Source of the DNA: Sorangium cellulosum
GTDB taxonomy: Bacteria; Myxococcota_A; Polyangia; Polyangiales; Polyangiaceae
Direction of reading: 5' to 3'
Assembly: GCF_002950945.1 (NCBI RefSeq)
Contig: NZ_CP012673.1
Location: 12,763,501 to 12,827,500, forward strand
DNA: 64,000 nucleotides
The position numbers were made by a program, and so were the translations under genes. The notes below the pieces were generated by a model that had not been told where the DNA came from, did not search any database, and was given only the letters and a program-made list of their open reading frames with translations. Of this stretch, positions 1-8,143 are shown one piece after another; within the stretch, counting starts at the first letter, position 1, and every line of letters starts with the position of its first letter.

Positions 1-1089
1 CGGGTCAAGATCCTCGACTTCGGCATCTCCAAGCTGCCGAAGGAGATGGGCGGGGAGACGCTGACCGAGATGGGCCAGAGCCTGGGCACGTTCTCGTTCA
101 TGCCGCCCGAGCAGATCGGGAAGGCCAAGACCGTCGACCACCGCGCGGACATCTACGCCTGCGCCACGATGATCTACCAGTCGATGAGCGGCCAGCTGCC
201 CTACCAGGCGCGCAACCTCCTCATCATGGTCGAGATGAAGCAGAAGACCGACGCCCGGACGCTCGCCGAGGTGATGGACGGGCCGGTCGATCCGCGGCTC
301 GAGGCCTTCCTCGCGAAGGGGCTGGCGCGCGAGCCTCAAGACCGCTTCCAGAGCGCGGTCGAGGGGCTCATCGCGTGGCGGGAGCTGCGGCCGCGGGGCG
401 CGTCGAGCCAGCCGGCCAGCGCGAAGTCGTCGCAGCCACACCCGTCGTCGATCCCCGGCAGCCTCCCCCCGGTGACGCCGCCGGGCGCGTCGCGCAGGCC
501 CATGGCCTCCAGCGCCATGAAGGGCGCGCTGCCGCCGGTGGACCCCATCCTGATCCGCACGGCGACCGACCCGGCGGCGCTCGTCGAGACCGTGGTGCGC
601 CCGCCGAGCGAGGCGGACCTGGGGTCCGCCTTCGGGCTCAGGGAGCCGCCGCCGGTCCAGGCCGAGGGGCATGGCCAGCATCACGCGGTCGGCGGCTACC
701 CGGCGGAGCCGCCGCGGCAGTGGATGGGTCCGAACGGGACCATGGTGCTGAACAACGCTGGCAGCGAGCTCTCGCTCCCGATCGCTCCGCCCGCGAGGGC
801 GTCGGACGAGCTCCCGAACTTCGCCGAGGACAGCTCCGCCGGGTCGTCCACGCAGGATCCGACGCTCGTCTACAGGCCAGCGCGACCGAGCATGGGCACG
901 ATACCGAGCATCGGCGCGGGCAACGTCGGGGCGACGATCTCGGAAGAGCCGGCGCCGCTCGCGCCGCAGCCTCCCGCGCGACCGCCCGCGCGGACGTTTC
1001 GCACGCTCGTCTACGTGCTGCTGGCGATCCTGTTCGCCGTCGTGGGCTTCCTCGCCATGGGGTTCGTGCTCCAGTACCTGCCGCGCTGA
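1..1089 (+). CDS. Ser/Thr protein kinase, C-terminal part (5' end outside window)
   Basis: The reading frame is open from base 1, so the N-lobe and catalytic loop lie upstream. What is visible starts at the DFG metal-binding motif (residues 6-8 of the 362 seen), then an activation segment ending in MPPEQ in place of APE, and the subdomain IX Asp in DHRADIYA. The kinase fold ends near residue 115. A Pro/Ser/Ala-rich linker of about 200 residues follows, then one hydrophobic segment near residues 335-355 just before the stop. This is the layout of a PknB-like eukaryotic-type kinase anchored in the inner membrane by a C-terminal helix with the kinase in the cytoplasm. There is no extracellular sensor after the helix. 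The substrate is unknown. Confidence 0.9.
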   Translation, partial: RVKILDFGISKLPKEMGGETLTEMGQSLGTFSFMPPEQIGKAKTVDHRADIYACATMIYQSMSGQLPYQARNLLIMVEMKQKTDARTLAEVMDGPVDPRLEAFLAKGLAREPQDRFQSAVEGLIAWRELRPRGASSQPASAKSSQPHPSSIPGSLPPVTPPGASRRPMASSAMKGALPPVDPILIRTATDPAALVETVVRPPSEADLGSAFGLREPPPVQAEGHGQHHAVGGYPAEPPRQWMGPNGTMVLNNAGSELSLPIAPPARASDELPNFAEDSSAGSSTQDPTLVYRPARPSMGTIPSIGAGNVGATISEEPAPLAPQPPARPPARTFRTLVYVLLAILFAVVGFLAMGFVLQYLPR

Positions 1090-1128
1090 AGGGCGCGCGC
1101 CGGCCCGGTCCACCCGGCCGCGCGCGCT

Positions 1129-1232
1129 CTCGCCTCCGCGGCGCGGCTGGCGGAGGGGTCACCGCGCCGCGCTCGCCTCCGCGGCGCGGCCGGTAGGGGT
1201 CACGGCGCCGCGCTCGCCTCCGCGGCGCGGCC
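1129..1232. repeat. Three imperfect ~42-bp tandem repeats at a histidine-kinase 3' end
   Basis: The core CTCGCCTCCGCGGCGCGGC starts at 1129, 1172 and 1213, so the period is 43 then 41 bases. The third copy lies inside the 3' end of the histidine kinase gene (minus strand, C-terminus GRAAEASAA). The copies beyond the stop repeat the coding end together with a stop codon. It looks like local slippage duplication of the gene terminus. Confidence 0.75.
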
Positions 1233-2897
1233 CTGGGCCGGCGCGCCCCCGACGGGCAGCGTGATCCGGAACCGCGTGCCCCCGGCCTCGCGCGCCTCGC
1301 ACGAGATCGTGCCGCCGTGCGCCTCGATGATGTCCCGCGTCACCGCGAGGCCGAGCCCCGTGCCGCGCTGCTTCGTGGTGAAGAAGGGGTCGAAGATCGA
1401 CGCCCGCAGCTCCTCCGGCACGCCGGCCCCGGTGTCGTCGACCGTGAGGGTCGCGGCGCCGCTCGAGAAGCTCACGCTCACCACGATCTCGCCGCCCTTG
1501 GGCATCGCCTCGCGCGCGTTGCGGATCAGGTTCAGCAGCGCCTGCCGGATCTGCGACTCGTCGAGGAGGATCTCGGGGCCTTCCTCGTCCACCTCGACGC
1601 GGACCGCGACGCCGGCGCGATCGAGCTCGGGCCGCACGAACGCCAGGAGCTCCTCTACCAGATCGTCCACCCGCTCCGGCTCCAGCCGCGGGCGGGGCCG
1701 GCGCGCCACGCTGAGGTACTGCTCGGCGATGCGCGACAGGCGGTCCACCTCGGCCCGGATCGCGGTGACGAGCTGCGCCGACTCCTTCATCACGGGCCTG
1801 AGCTCCTCGTCCGGGGTGCCCGCGGCGGTGGCGCGGGCCACCTCCTCCTCGAGCAGCTCGAGGTTCAGCCCGATCGACGAGAGCGGGTTCCTGATCTCGT
1901 GCGTGACGTGCGCCGCCATCTTCCCGATCGCCGCGAGCCGCTCGGCGTTCACGAGCTCGGCGCGCGCGCGGCGGATCGCGGCGACCATGCCCTCGAACGT
2001 GGTCGCGAGCTCGCCGATCTCGTCGTTCGTGGCGAGCACCTGCTTCGGGGTGAGATCCCCGCGCGCGACCGCGTTGGCCCGCTCGGTCACGGCGGTGAGC
2101 GGGGCGAGCACGCGCCGCGCGTAGAGCGACATCATCACGCCGACGAGCAGCGTCAGCACGCCGAGCCCCACGAGCAGCTGCATGGAGCGCTCCTCCCGCC
2201 GCCGCGCCTCGGCGGTGAGGCTCTCCATCTGCTCCTCGACGCGGGTCTTGATCGCCCGCAGCCGCTGCGCGCCCTCGGCCTCGCGCTTGACCAGCTCGTC
2301 GCGCGTCCGCTCCGCGAGCTCGCGGTTGCCGACGGCGAGCGCCTGGAAGAGCTGGGAGAACCGCTCGGGGCTGGCGCCCACGAGCCGCTCGATGGCCGTC
2401 ACCTCGGCCGCGACGTCCTCGCCGAAGCGGCGCACGCCGGACAACGCAGCCGCCTGCCCGGCGGCGCTCGCGTCCCCGCTGGCCGTCCTCTCGTCGGCCA
2501 CGGCGAGCGCCCGGGCGGCGTCCTTGACGAGCGAGAAGGTGAGCGGCCGGGTCCGCCGGGCGGTCTCGATCCACTCGCGCACGTCGCCCGGATTCTTCGC
2601 GGCGGTGATGTGGTTGAGCTGCGCGTTGAAGACGTTCTGCTCGGCCAGCACCTCGCCGATGCGCAGGAGCAGCGGGACGTACCCGGCGCGCAGCAGCTGG
2701 GCGTCGCGCGACGCGGCCCGGAGCGCCTGCACGCTCCAGCCGACGGTCAGCGCGAAGGCGGCGAGCACCACGAGGTAGCTCGCGAGGAGCCTGCCGGCGA
2801 CGGTGCGCCGCTTGTGCGGCGCGCGCCCCGCCGGGCCGGCGGCGCCGCCGTGCGCGTCGTCCACAGCGGTCAGCGCGGTCTGGGGGCGCGCGGTCAT
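1200..2897 (-). CDS. Membrane sensor histidine kinase with HAMP domain
   Basis: Orphan transmitter kinase of 565 residues. Membrane helices sit at about 36-56 and 240-260 and flank a mostly helical periplasmic region of about 180 residues (four-helix-bundle type). HAMP covers about 261-313. The phospho-acceptor His is H333 in VTHEIRNP, and the ATPase domain shows the N box (NLIRNAREA), the G1 box (DDTGAGVP) and G2 (GTGLGLAV). The H-box form is NtrB/ZraS-like. The start is ATG 2897, whose ATGA overlaps the stop of the upstream Fe-S oxidoreductase gene and implies translational coupling; a longer open frame upstream is Arg-rich shadow. No response regulator gene is adjacent. A redox-linked input from the coupled partner is inference only. 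Confidence 0.93.
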   Translation of the reverse strand: MTARPQTALTAVDDAHGGAAGPAGRAPHKRRTVAGRLLASYLVVLAAFALTVGWSVQALRAASRDAQLLRAGYVPLLLRIGEVLAEQNVFNAQLNHITAAKNPGDVREWIETARRTRPLTFSLVKDAARALAVADERTASGDASAAGQAAALSGVRRFGEDVAAEVTAIERLVGASPERFSQLFQALAVGNRELAERTRDELVKREAEGAQRLRAIKTRVEEQMESLTAEARRREERSMQLLVGLGVLTLLVGVMMSLYARRVLAPLTAVTERANAVARGDLTPKQVLATNDEIGELATTFEGMVAAIRRARAELVNAERLAAIGKMAAHVTHEIRNPLSSIGLNLELLEEEVARATAAGTPDEELRPVMKESAQLVTAIRAEVDRLSRIAEQYLSVARRPRPRLEPERVDDLVEELLAFVRPELDRAGVAVRVEVDEEGPEILLDESQIRQALLNLIRNAREAMPKGGEIVVSVSFSSGAATLTVDDTGAGVPEELRASIFDPFFTTKQRGTGLGLAVTRDIIEAHGGTISCEAREAGGTRFRITLPVGGAPAQGRAAEASAAP

Positions 2898-3985
2898 CGC
2901 GGCGCGACGGCCCGGGCGACGAGGCTCGCGAGATCTTCCGCCGGCTCCCCCCGGGTCCTGAACCGCCGGAGGCTCTGCGCGCAGTGGGTCACGAGCAGCC
3001 CGCCGCCGAGCGCCCGGTGCTCCGCGATCCTGCCGTCGGCGATGGCGGCGGACGACGCAGGGCGCGTCGCGGGCACGAGGCCGCCGCCGCCGCTGCAGTC
3101 GGCGTGCTCGCGGCGGTGGATGAACTCCTCGGGCGGCCGCCCCGTGATGCGGGCGAGGATCTCCCGCGGCGCGTCGTAACGATCGAGGCCGCGGCCGAGC
3201 TGGCAGGGATCGTGGTACCGCACGCGCCGCTCCGACGACGACCGCTGCAGCCGGTCCAGCGAGGCCCGCGCGAGATCGACGAACAGCTCCGGCGCCCTCG
3301 CGCTCACGCCGGCGCGCGCGTACTCGACGCGCACGGCGCGCGCGCACCCGGGGTCGACCGCGACGAAGCGCTCCGCCTGCGCGACCTCCGCGGCGAGCCG
3401 CCGCGCCGCGGCCACGAAGCCCTCCCGATCGCCCGCGTAGAGGAGCGGCAACCCGCAGCAGGCGCGCACCGGGCGGACGGGGGCGCCGGTGAGCGCCTCG
3501 GTGGCATCGAGCGCGTCGCGGGCGACGTCCGGCGCGTGGCGGACGTACCCGCAGCCGAGCAGCACCTGGACCGCGGCCGGCCCGGCCTCAGCGCGCGAGA
3601 GCGCGTCGAGCTCGCCGCCGCGGGCGTCCTCGCGGGCCTGGAACCGCGCGGCGGCGAGCCTGGCGCCCTCCGGCGCGAGGCCGCGGGCGAAGAACTCCGC
3701 GCGCGCGTCGGTCAGCACCGTGGCGACCTCGTTCTTGTGATCGCAGCGCTCGCGGCACGCGTAGCAGGCAGAGCAGGCCCAGGCCGGATCCGCGTGGCCC
3801 GCGTCGAGCGGCACGTCGCCGCGCCCGGCGAAGTACGCCATCGACATCTTCCCCCAGGGCGTGACCGTCTCGTTCGCCTCGACGTTGGACACGGGGCACG
3901 CGGCGCGGGAGAGCTTGGGGCAGTAGACGCACTTCTCGAGCGACGTCCGGTGCGGCTCGAGGAGCTTCAAGCGGAGCTGGGGCAC
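2894..3985 (-). CDS. Fe-S oxidoreductase with ferredoxin-like Cys clusters and two CCG domains
   Basis: 363-residue protein of the LldE/GlpC/HdrB-like family. N-terminal Cys clusters are C19, C22, C30 and C71, C74, C77, C81 (the latter in CSACYACRERC), consistent with [4Fe-4S] binding. Two CCG-type modules follow: one around RACCGLPLLYAG and one with HDPCQLGRG and CSGGGGL. Such proteins pass electrons between a cytoplasmic dehydrogenase and quinone or disulfide partners. No dehydrogenase partner is nearby. The gene lies between two histidine kinases on the same strand, 75 bp from the upstream one and overlapping the downstream one by 4 bp. The substrate cannot be read from the sequence. Confidence 0.88.
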   Translation of the reverse strand: MPQLRLKLLEPHRTSLEKCVYCPKLSRAACPVSNVEANETVTPWGKMSMAYFAGRGDVPLDAGHADPAWACSACYACRERCDHKNEVATVLTDARAEFFARGLAPEGARLAAARFQAREDARGGELDALSRAEAGPAAVQVLLGCGYVRHAPDVARDALDATEALTGAPVRPVRACCGLPLLYAGDREGFVAAARRLAAEVAQAERFVAVDPGCARAVRVEYARAGVSARAPELFVDLARASLDRLQRSSSERRVRYHDPCQLGRGLDRYDAPREILARITGRPPEEFIHRREHADCSGGGGLVPATRPASSAAIADGRIAEHRALGGGLLVTHCAQSLRRFRTRGEPAEDLASLVARAVAPR

Positions 3986-4060
3986 CGTCCGAGTCTCTTC
4001 GTCGAACGCGCCTCGCGCAAGCGCCGGGGCCGCTAGGCGCCCGATCCGCTGCTCGAGCGT

Positions 4061-6121
4061 CTACCTCGCTCGCTCGCCGGGGGGGGCTGAGCTCGCCGGC
4101 CGGCGGCGGGGGGCGCCTTCCTGGGCGGCCGGCGCGGCGTCCGGGCCCGCCCGGCTGGTCGCGTTGCCGTCCGCCGCGGCGAGCCGGACCTGCGGCTCGT
4201 CGAGCGACGGCGCCGGCCGCGTGGACGCGCTCTCCTGCGGCAGGCGGATCGTGAACTTCGCGCCCTTGTCGGACGACTCGACCTGGATCGTCCCGGCGTG
4301 CTCGTCGACGATCTTCTTCACGATGGCGAGGCCGAGCCCGGTGCCGCCGCGCTTGCCCGACGTGACGAACGACTGGAACAGCCGGCCCTGGACCTCCTTC
4401 GGGATCCCCTTGCCGGTGTCGGCGACGCTGATCGCCAGGGCGCTCCCGTCGCGGTAGGCGCGGACCGTCACGGTCCCCCCGCCCGGCCGCATCGCCTCGA
4501 CGGCGTTGCGGACCAGGTTGTGCAGGAGCCGCGTGATCTTCGCCTCGTCGAAGCGCGCCGTCCCGCGGTCCTCGAGCTCGAGGGCGAGCGTCACGCCGGT
4601 CCCGGCGAGCTCGTGCTCGAGCTGCTTCTCCATGTCGCCGAAGAACTTCATCAGGTAGACCTTGCGCACGAGGATGCTCCGCTCGCCGCGCGCGAACTCC
4701 AGCACCTCGCGCTGCATCGCGCTGATCACGTCGAACTGCTTGAGGACGAGGCGCGCGTGCTCCTCCCGCGTCGCCGCGTCCTCGGCGGCGGCCATGAGCT
4801 GGACGTAGCCGCTGATCACCGTGAGCGGCGTGCGCATGTCGTGCATCACCCCCGAGAGCAGGCGCCCGATCGTGGTGAGCCGCTCGCTCTGCTCCCGCTC
4901 GAGGCGCGACCGGAACAGCCGCAGCGCCGTCGACGCGTTGGCCGACACGAGCCGCAGGAGCGCGCGGTCATCCTTCGAAAATCCTTGTGGTTTTTTGGAG
5001 TTATAGAGCGCCATGGCGCCGATCGGCACCGCGTCCTCGCCCTCGAGCGGCACGGCGATCGCCGTCGTGAGCTCCGCGTCGAGCATCTGGGCGAGCCGGG
5101 GCGACACCGGCCTGTTCCACTCCCCGCCAGCGCCGTCCGCGCTGTCGTCGAGCGAGAAGACCACCGCCTCGTTGTGCGCCATGGCGCGCCCGATCACCCC
5201 CTCGCCGCGGCTCATGGCGATGCGCTTGACCTCCAGCTTCGGAGGGCCCGCGTCCACGACGCCCTCCGGCTCGTCGCTCGACGCGGACCTGCGGGACATC
5301 GGGCCGCCCTCGTCGAGCGCGGTGAGGTCGAAGAAGTAGAGGACCAGCCCGCCCTCGATCTCGTCGACGAGCATGCCCCCGGCGCGCGCCTCGCACGCCC
5401 TGCCGGCCTCCGTGATGACCGCGCGCGCGAGGTCCTCCATCGTGGTCGCGCGGCCCATCGCGCTCTCGAGCTCGAAGAGGAGCTTGAGGTCGCTCACGCG
5501 GTGCTCGAGCTGCTCCTTCGTCTCGACGAGCTGCGTGTTCTTCTGGATGACCGAGAGGAACAGCCGCGAGTTGTCGATCGAGACGGCGGCCTGCGTCGCC
5601 AGGGCGCTGAGGAGCTCCTCGTCGTGGACCGAGAACTCCTTGTCCTCGCGCTTGTTCAGCACCTGGATGACGCCGATGGTGCGGCCGACGTGGTTCTTCA
5701 TCGGCGCGGCGAGGATCGAGCGGGTGCGGTACCCGGTCACCTCGTCCCACTCGCGCTGGAACCGGCGATCCCGGTAGGCGTCCTTCACGCGGATGGTGCG
5801 CCCGCTCTTGGCGACGTGCCCGGCGATCCCGGCGCCGACCGGCAGCTCGATGGCGCGCGCCTCGTCGCCGATGACGATCCGCGAGAAGAGCCGCTGGCGC
5901 TGCTCGTCGAGCAGGTACAGGGTGGCCCTGTCCGCGTCGAGCAGCTCCGTGATCTTGTTCAGGATGAGCGCGAGGAGCTGATCGAGGTCCAGGGTGCTGC
6001 CGAGCGCGAGCCCGACATCCCGGAGCGCTTGCACGGTCTTGTCAGCCTGGGCGAGCCGCGCCTCCAGCTCTTCGATGCGAGCCTGCAGCGCCCTCGTGCG
6101 TTGCTCCGCCTTCGCGGTCAC
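4061..6121 (-). CDS. Cytoplasmic sensor histidine kinase with two GAF domains
   Basis: 686 residues with no membrane segment. A short coiled coil (1-35) leads into GAF1 (about 35-190) and GAF2 (about 215-405, containing a disordered acidic loop), then HisKA with acceptor H427 in VMHDMRTPLT, then the ATPase domain with NLVRNAVEAM, VADTGKGIP and GTGLGLAIVKK. The C-terminal 45 residues are a Pro/Ala/Arg tail. GAF domains bind small ligands, haem or nucleotides; the ligand is not identifiable here. No receiver or response regulator gene is adjacent. It follows rho after 115 bp and precedes the Fe-S oxidoreductase by 75 bp on the same strand, so the three downstream genes may be co-transcribed. 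Confidence 0.92.
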   Translation of the reverse strand: MTAKAEQRTRALQARIEELEARLAQADKTVQALRDVGLALGSTLDLDQLLALILNKITELLDADRATLYLLDEQRQRLFSRIVIGDEARAIELPVGAGIAGHVAKSGRTIRVKDAYRDRRFQREWDEVTGYRTRSILAAPMKNHVGRTIGVIQVLNKREDKEFSVHDEELLSALATQAAVSIDNSRLFLSVIQKNTQLVETKEQLEHRVSDLKLLFELESAMGRATTMEDLARAVITEAGRACEARAGGMLVDEIEGGLVLYFFDLTALDEGGPMSRRSASSDEPEGVVDAGPPKLEVKRIAMSRGEGVIGRAMAHNEAVVFSLDDSADGAGGEWNRPVSPRLAQMLDAELTTAIAVPLEGEDAVPIGAMALYNSKKPQGFSKDDRALLRLVSANASTALRLFRSRLEREQSERLTTIGRLLSGVMHDMRTPLTVISGYVQLMAAAEDAATREEHARLVLKQFDVISAMQREVLEFARGERSILVRKVYLMKFFGDMEKQLEHELAGTGVTLALELEDRGTARFDEAKITRLLHNLVRNAVEAMRPGGGTVTVRAYRDGSALAISVADTGKGIPKEVQGRLFQSFVTSGKRGGTGLGLAIVKKIVDEHAGTIQVESSDKGAKFTIRLPQESASTRPAPSLDEPQVRLAAADGNATSRAGPDAAPAAQEGAPRRRPASSAPPGERAR

Positions 6122-6195
6122 CAGAGGACGCTAACACGACTTCGCCCACGGAAGCGCGCGCGCGGCCCCTGCGCGACTTCCTCGATCGGCCGAGA

Positions 6196-6221
6196 GCGCT
6201 CCCTGAGCGTACCGGGAGCGC
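6196..6221 (-). terminator. Hairpin 3' of rho
   Basis: GCGCTCCC (6196-6203) pairs perfectly with GGGAGCGC (6214-6221) around a 10-base loop, 16 bases past the rho stop codon. No U-tract follows on the minus strand, so it may be a weak terminator or an RNA-stabilising hairpin rather than a canonical intrinsic terminator. Confidence 0.35.
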
Positions 6222-6236
6222 CCCTAGGACGAGCGG

Positions 6237-7484
6237 CTACTGGTTCATGCTCTCGAGGAATTCCTGGTTGGTCTCGGTGCGGCTCACCTTGTCCAGGAGG
6301 AATTCCATCGAGTCGATGACGTTGAGGGGGTGCAGGAGCTGGCGGAGCAGCCACACGCGCTGGAGGATCCACTCCGGGAGGAGCAGCTCTTCCTTGCGGG
6401 TCGCGCTCTTGTTGATGTCGAGGCAGGGGAAGATCCGCTTCTCCATCAGCTTGCGATCGAGGTGGATCTCGCTGTTACCGGTCCCCTTGAACTCCTCGAA
6501 GATGACCTCGTCCATGCGGGAGCCCGTGTCGACGAGCGCCGTCGCGACGATGGTCAGCGAGCCGCCCTCCTCGACGTTGCGCGCGGCGCCGAAGAACCGC
6601 TTGGGCTTGTGCAGCGCGTTCGAGTCGACGCCGCCGGAGAGGATCTTGCCGCTCGGCGGGACGACCGTGTTGTAGGCGCGGGCCAGGCGGGTGATCGAGT
6701 CGAGCAGGATCACGACGTCGTGTTTGTGCTCGACGAGGCGCTTGGCCTTCTCGATCACCATCTCGGCGACCTGCACGTGGCGGGTGGGCGGCTCGTCGAA
6801 GGTCGAGCTGATCACCTCGCCCTTCACGGTCCGCTGCATGTCGGTCACCTCTTCCGGGCGCTCGTCGATCAGCAGCACGATCAGCGTCGTGTCCGGGTGG
6901 TTCGCGGAGATCGCGTTCGCGATCTGCTGGAGCAGGACCGTCTTGCCGGCGCGGGGGGGCGAGACGATGAGGCAGCGCTGCCCTTTGCCGATCGGGCAGA
7001 GCATGTCGATGATGCGGGTCGAGAAGCTCTTCGTCCCGTTCTCGATGTTGAACTTCTGCTGCGGGTAGAGCGGCGTCAGGTTGTCGAACAGGATCTTGTC
7101 GCGGGCGACCTCGGGGGGCTCGCCGTTGATCTTGTCGACCTTGAGCAGCGCGAAGTACGCCTCGCGCTCCTTGGGCGGCCGGATGGAGCCGCTGACGCTG
7201 TCGCCGGTGCGGAGGTTGAAGCGCCGGATCTGGGAGGGCGAGACGTAGATGTCGTCCGGGCCCGGCAGGTAGTTGTAGTCCGGGGCGCGCAGGAAGCCGA
7301 AGCCGTCCGGCAGGCATTCGAGGACGCCCTCGCCGTAGACGGGCTGGTCCTGCGCCGCGTGGGCCTGCAGGAGCGCGAAGATGACCTCCTGCTTGCGCAG
7401 CCCGGCAGCGCCCTCGATGTTGAGCCCCTTCGCCATCTGAACGAGCTCGGCCATCGGTTTCTGCTTCAGTTCCCTGAGGTGCAT
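6237..7484 (-). CDS. rho: Transcription termination factor Rho
   Basis: 415 residues, close to the usual 419. The hexameric RNA-dependent ATPase that ends transcription at rut sites. The Rho_N helical domain (about 1-48) starts MHLRELKQKP and is followed by the cold-shock RNA-binding domain (about 50-130; GFGFLRAPDYNYLPGPDDIYVS). The RecA-like motor has its P-loop at 176-182 (PPRAGKT) and Walker B in LIVLLIDERPEEVTDM. The Q-loop/R-loop region (SGGVDSNALHKPKRFFGAARN) is intact, with no Gly/Arg-rich insertion of the actinobacterial kind. The first gene of a minus-strand group, it has a long leader (about 220 nt if the candidate promoter at 7708-7735 is real), compatible with the autoregulation known for rho. 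Confidence 0.98.
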   Translation of the reverse strand: MHLRELKQKPMAELVQMAKGLNIEGAAGLRKQEVIFALLQAHAAQDQPVYGEGVLECLPDGFGFLRAPDYNYLPGPDDIYVSPSQIRRFNLRTGDSVSGSIRPPKEREAYFALLKVDKINGEPPEVARDKILFDNLTPLYPQQKFNIENGTKSFSTRIIDMLCPIGKGQRCLIVSPPRAGKTVLLQQIANAISANHPDTTLIVLLIDERPEEVTDMQRTVKGEVISSTFDEPPTRHVQVAEMVIEKAKRLVEHKHDVVILLDSITRLARAYNTVVPPSGKILSGGVDSNALHKPKRFFGAARNVEEGGSLTIVATALVDTGSRMDEVIFEEFKGTGNSEIHLDRKLMEKRIFPCLDINKSATRKEELLLPEWILQRVWLLRQLLHPLNVIDSMEFLLDKVSRTETNQEFLESMNQ

Positions 7485-7513
7485 GAGTCGGAAAGCTCCA
7501 GGATACGACGGGC

Positions 7514-7531
7514 GCGCCCTGTCAAGGGCGC
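7514..7531. promoter_or_regulatory. Perfect 7-bp dyad just upstream of the rho start
   Basis: GCGCCCT-GTCA-AGGGCGC, a perfect 7-bp inverted repeat with a 4-base centre, ends 30 bp upstream of the rho ATG. The centre also contains TTGACA on the minus strand, but no -10 lies at a proper distance (TATCCT is only 14 bases away). It could be a leader hairpin or an operator. Confidence 0.35.
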
Positions 7532-7707
7532 AGTGGCCGTCGGTCGATGGTTTCTGGTTGGGGGGGTCTAGCGGGTCGGGCCCGAGGCGGGGCCGACCAT
7601 GTCGTCGGTGTCGGCGGGTCGCCAGGGGGAAGAGGGCTCGCCTCGCGGCCGGCGCCCCTCGAGTTCATGTCGTTCGATCGGCGGGCTGCTCTTGCCGATG
7701 GGCGGCG

Positions 7708-7735
7708 ACTCTATCAAGCGCGTTTGCCCTGTCAA
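7708..7735 (-). promoter_or_regulatory. Candidate sigma-70-type promoter for rho
   Basis: On the minus strand a perfect TTGACA (7735-7730) is followed after 16 bases by TAGAGT (7713-7708, four of six matches to TATAAT). It would give a leader of about 220 nt ahead of rho. Based on consensus matching only. Confidence 0.35.
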
Positions 7736-7859
7736 TGCGCGGGGAGACATGTCGCCCGCGCCACGGCCGTGCGGAACGGCGGGGGCGAACCGCCCGGCGC
7801 ACCCGGGCGTTCCCCGAAGTTGCCTCCCTCCGGGTGCGCGGCTAAGTCAAGCTGGTTCC

Positions 7860-8138
7860 ATGGGGCTCAAACAGGTTCAGCTGTTCGTCCGCGGTCGCGT
7901 CCAGGGCGTCTTCTTTCGTGCCTCCACGCAGCGCGAGGCCAAGCGGCTCGGCCTCACCGGTTGGGTGAAGAACCGCACCGATGGCAGCGTCGAGGTCCTT
8001 GCCGAGGGGGAGGAGGACGAGCTCAAGGAGCTCATCGCCTGGGCGAACCGCGGCCCGAGCGCGGCGCGCGTCGAGCGCGTCGACGTCCGGTGGCGCGGCT
8101 TCTCCGGCGACTTCTTCGACTTCCGCATCACGGATTGA
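7860..8138 (+). CDS. acyP: Acylphosphatase
   Basis: 92 residues, the usual size of this small cytoplasmic enzyme, which hydrolyses the carboxyl-phosphate bond of acyl phosphates. The phosphate-binding loop GRVQGVFFR ends in the catalytic Arg (R20), and the catalytic Asn is N38 in GWVKNRTDGSVEV. The ATG at 7860 is the only start compatible with the family's N-terminus. The next gene follows within a few bases, so co-transcription is likely, though no functional link is known. Confidence 0.96.
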   Translation: MGLKQVQLFVRGRVQGVFFRASTQREAKRLGLTGWVKNRTDGSVEVLAEGEEDELKELIAWANRGPSAARVERVDVRWRGFSGDFFDFRITD

Positions 8139-8143
8139 GGGAC

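Larger units (their letters stand above)
7485..7859. other. Divergent intergenic region between rho and acyP
   Basis: 375 bp with no supportable gene. It holds the dyad at 7514-7531 and a candidate minus-strand promoter at 7708-7735. No clear promoter for acyP was found on the plus strand. Confidence 0.6.

Noticed and set aside
1317..3179. Long plus-strand frame opposite the histidine kinase and Fe-S genes
   Set aside because: Gly/Arg/Asp-rich shadow with no motif.
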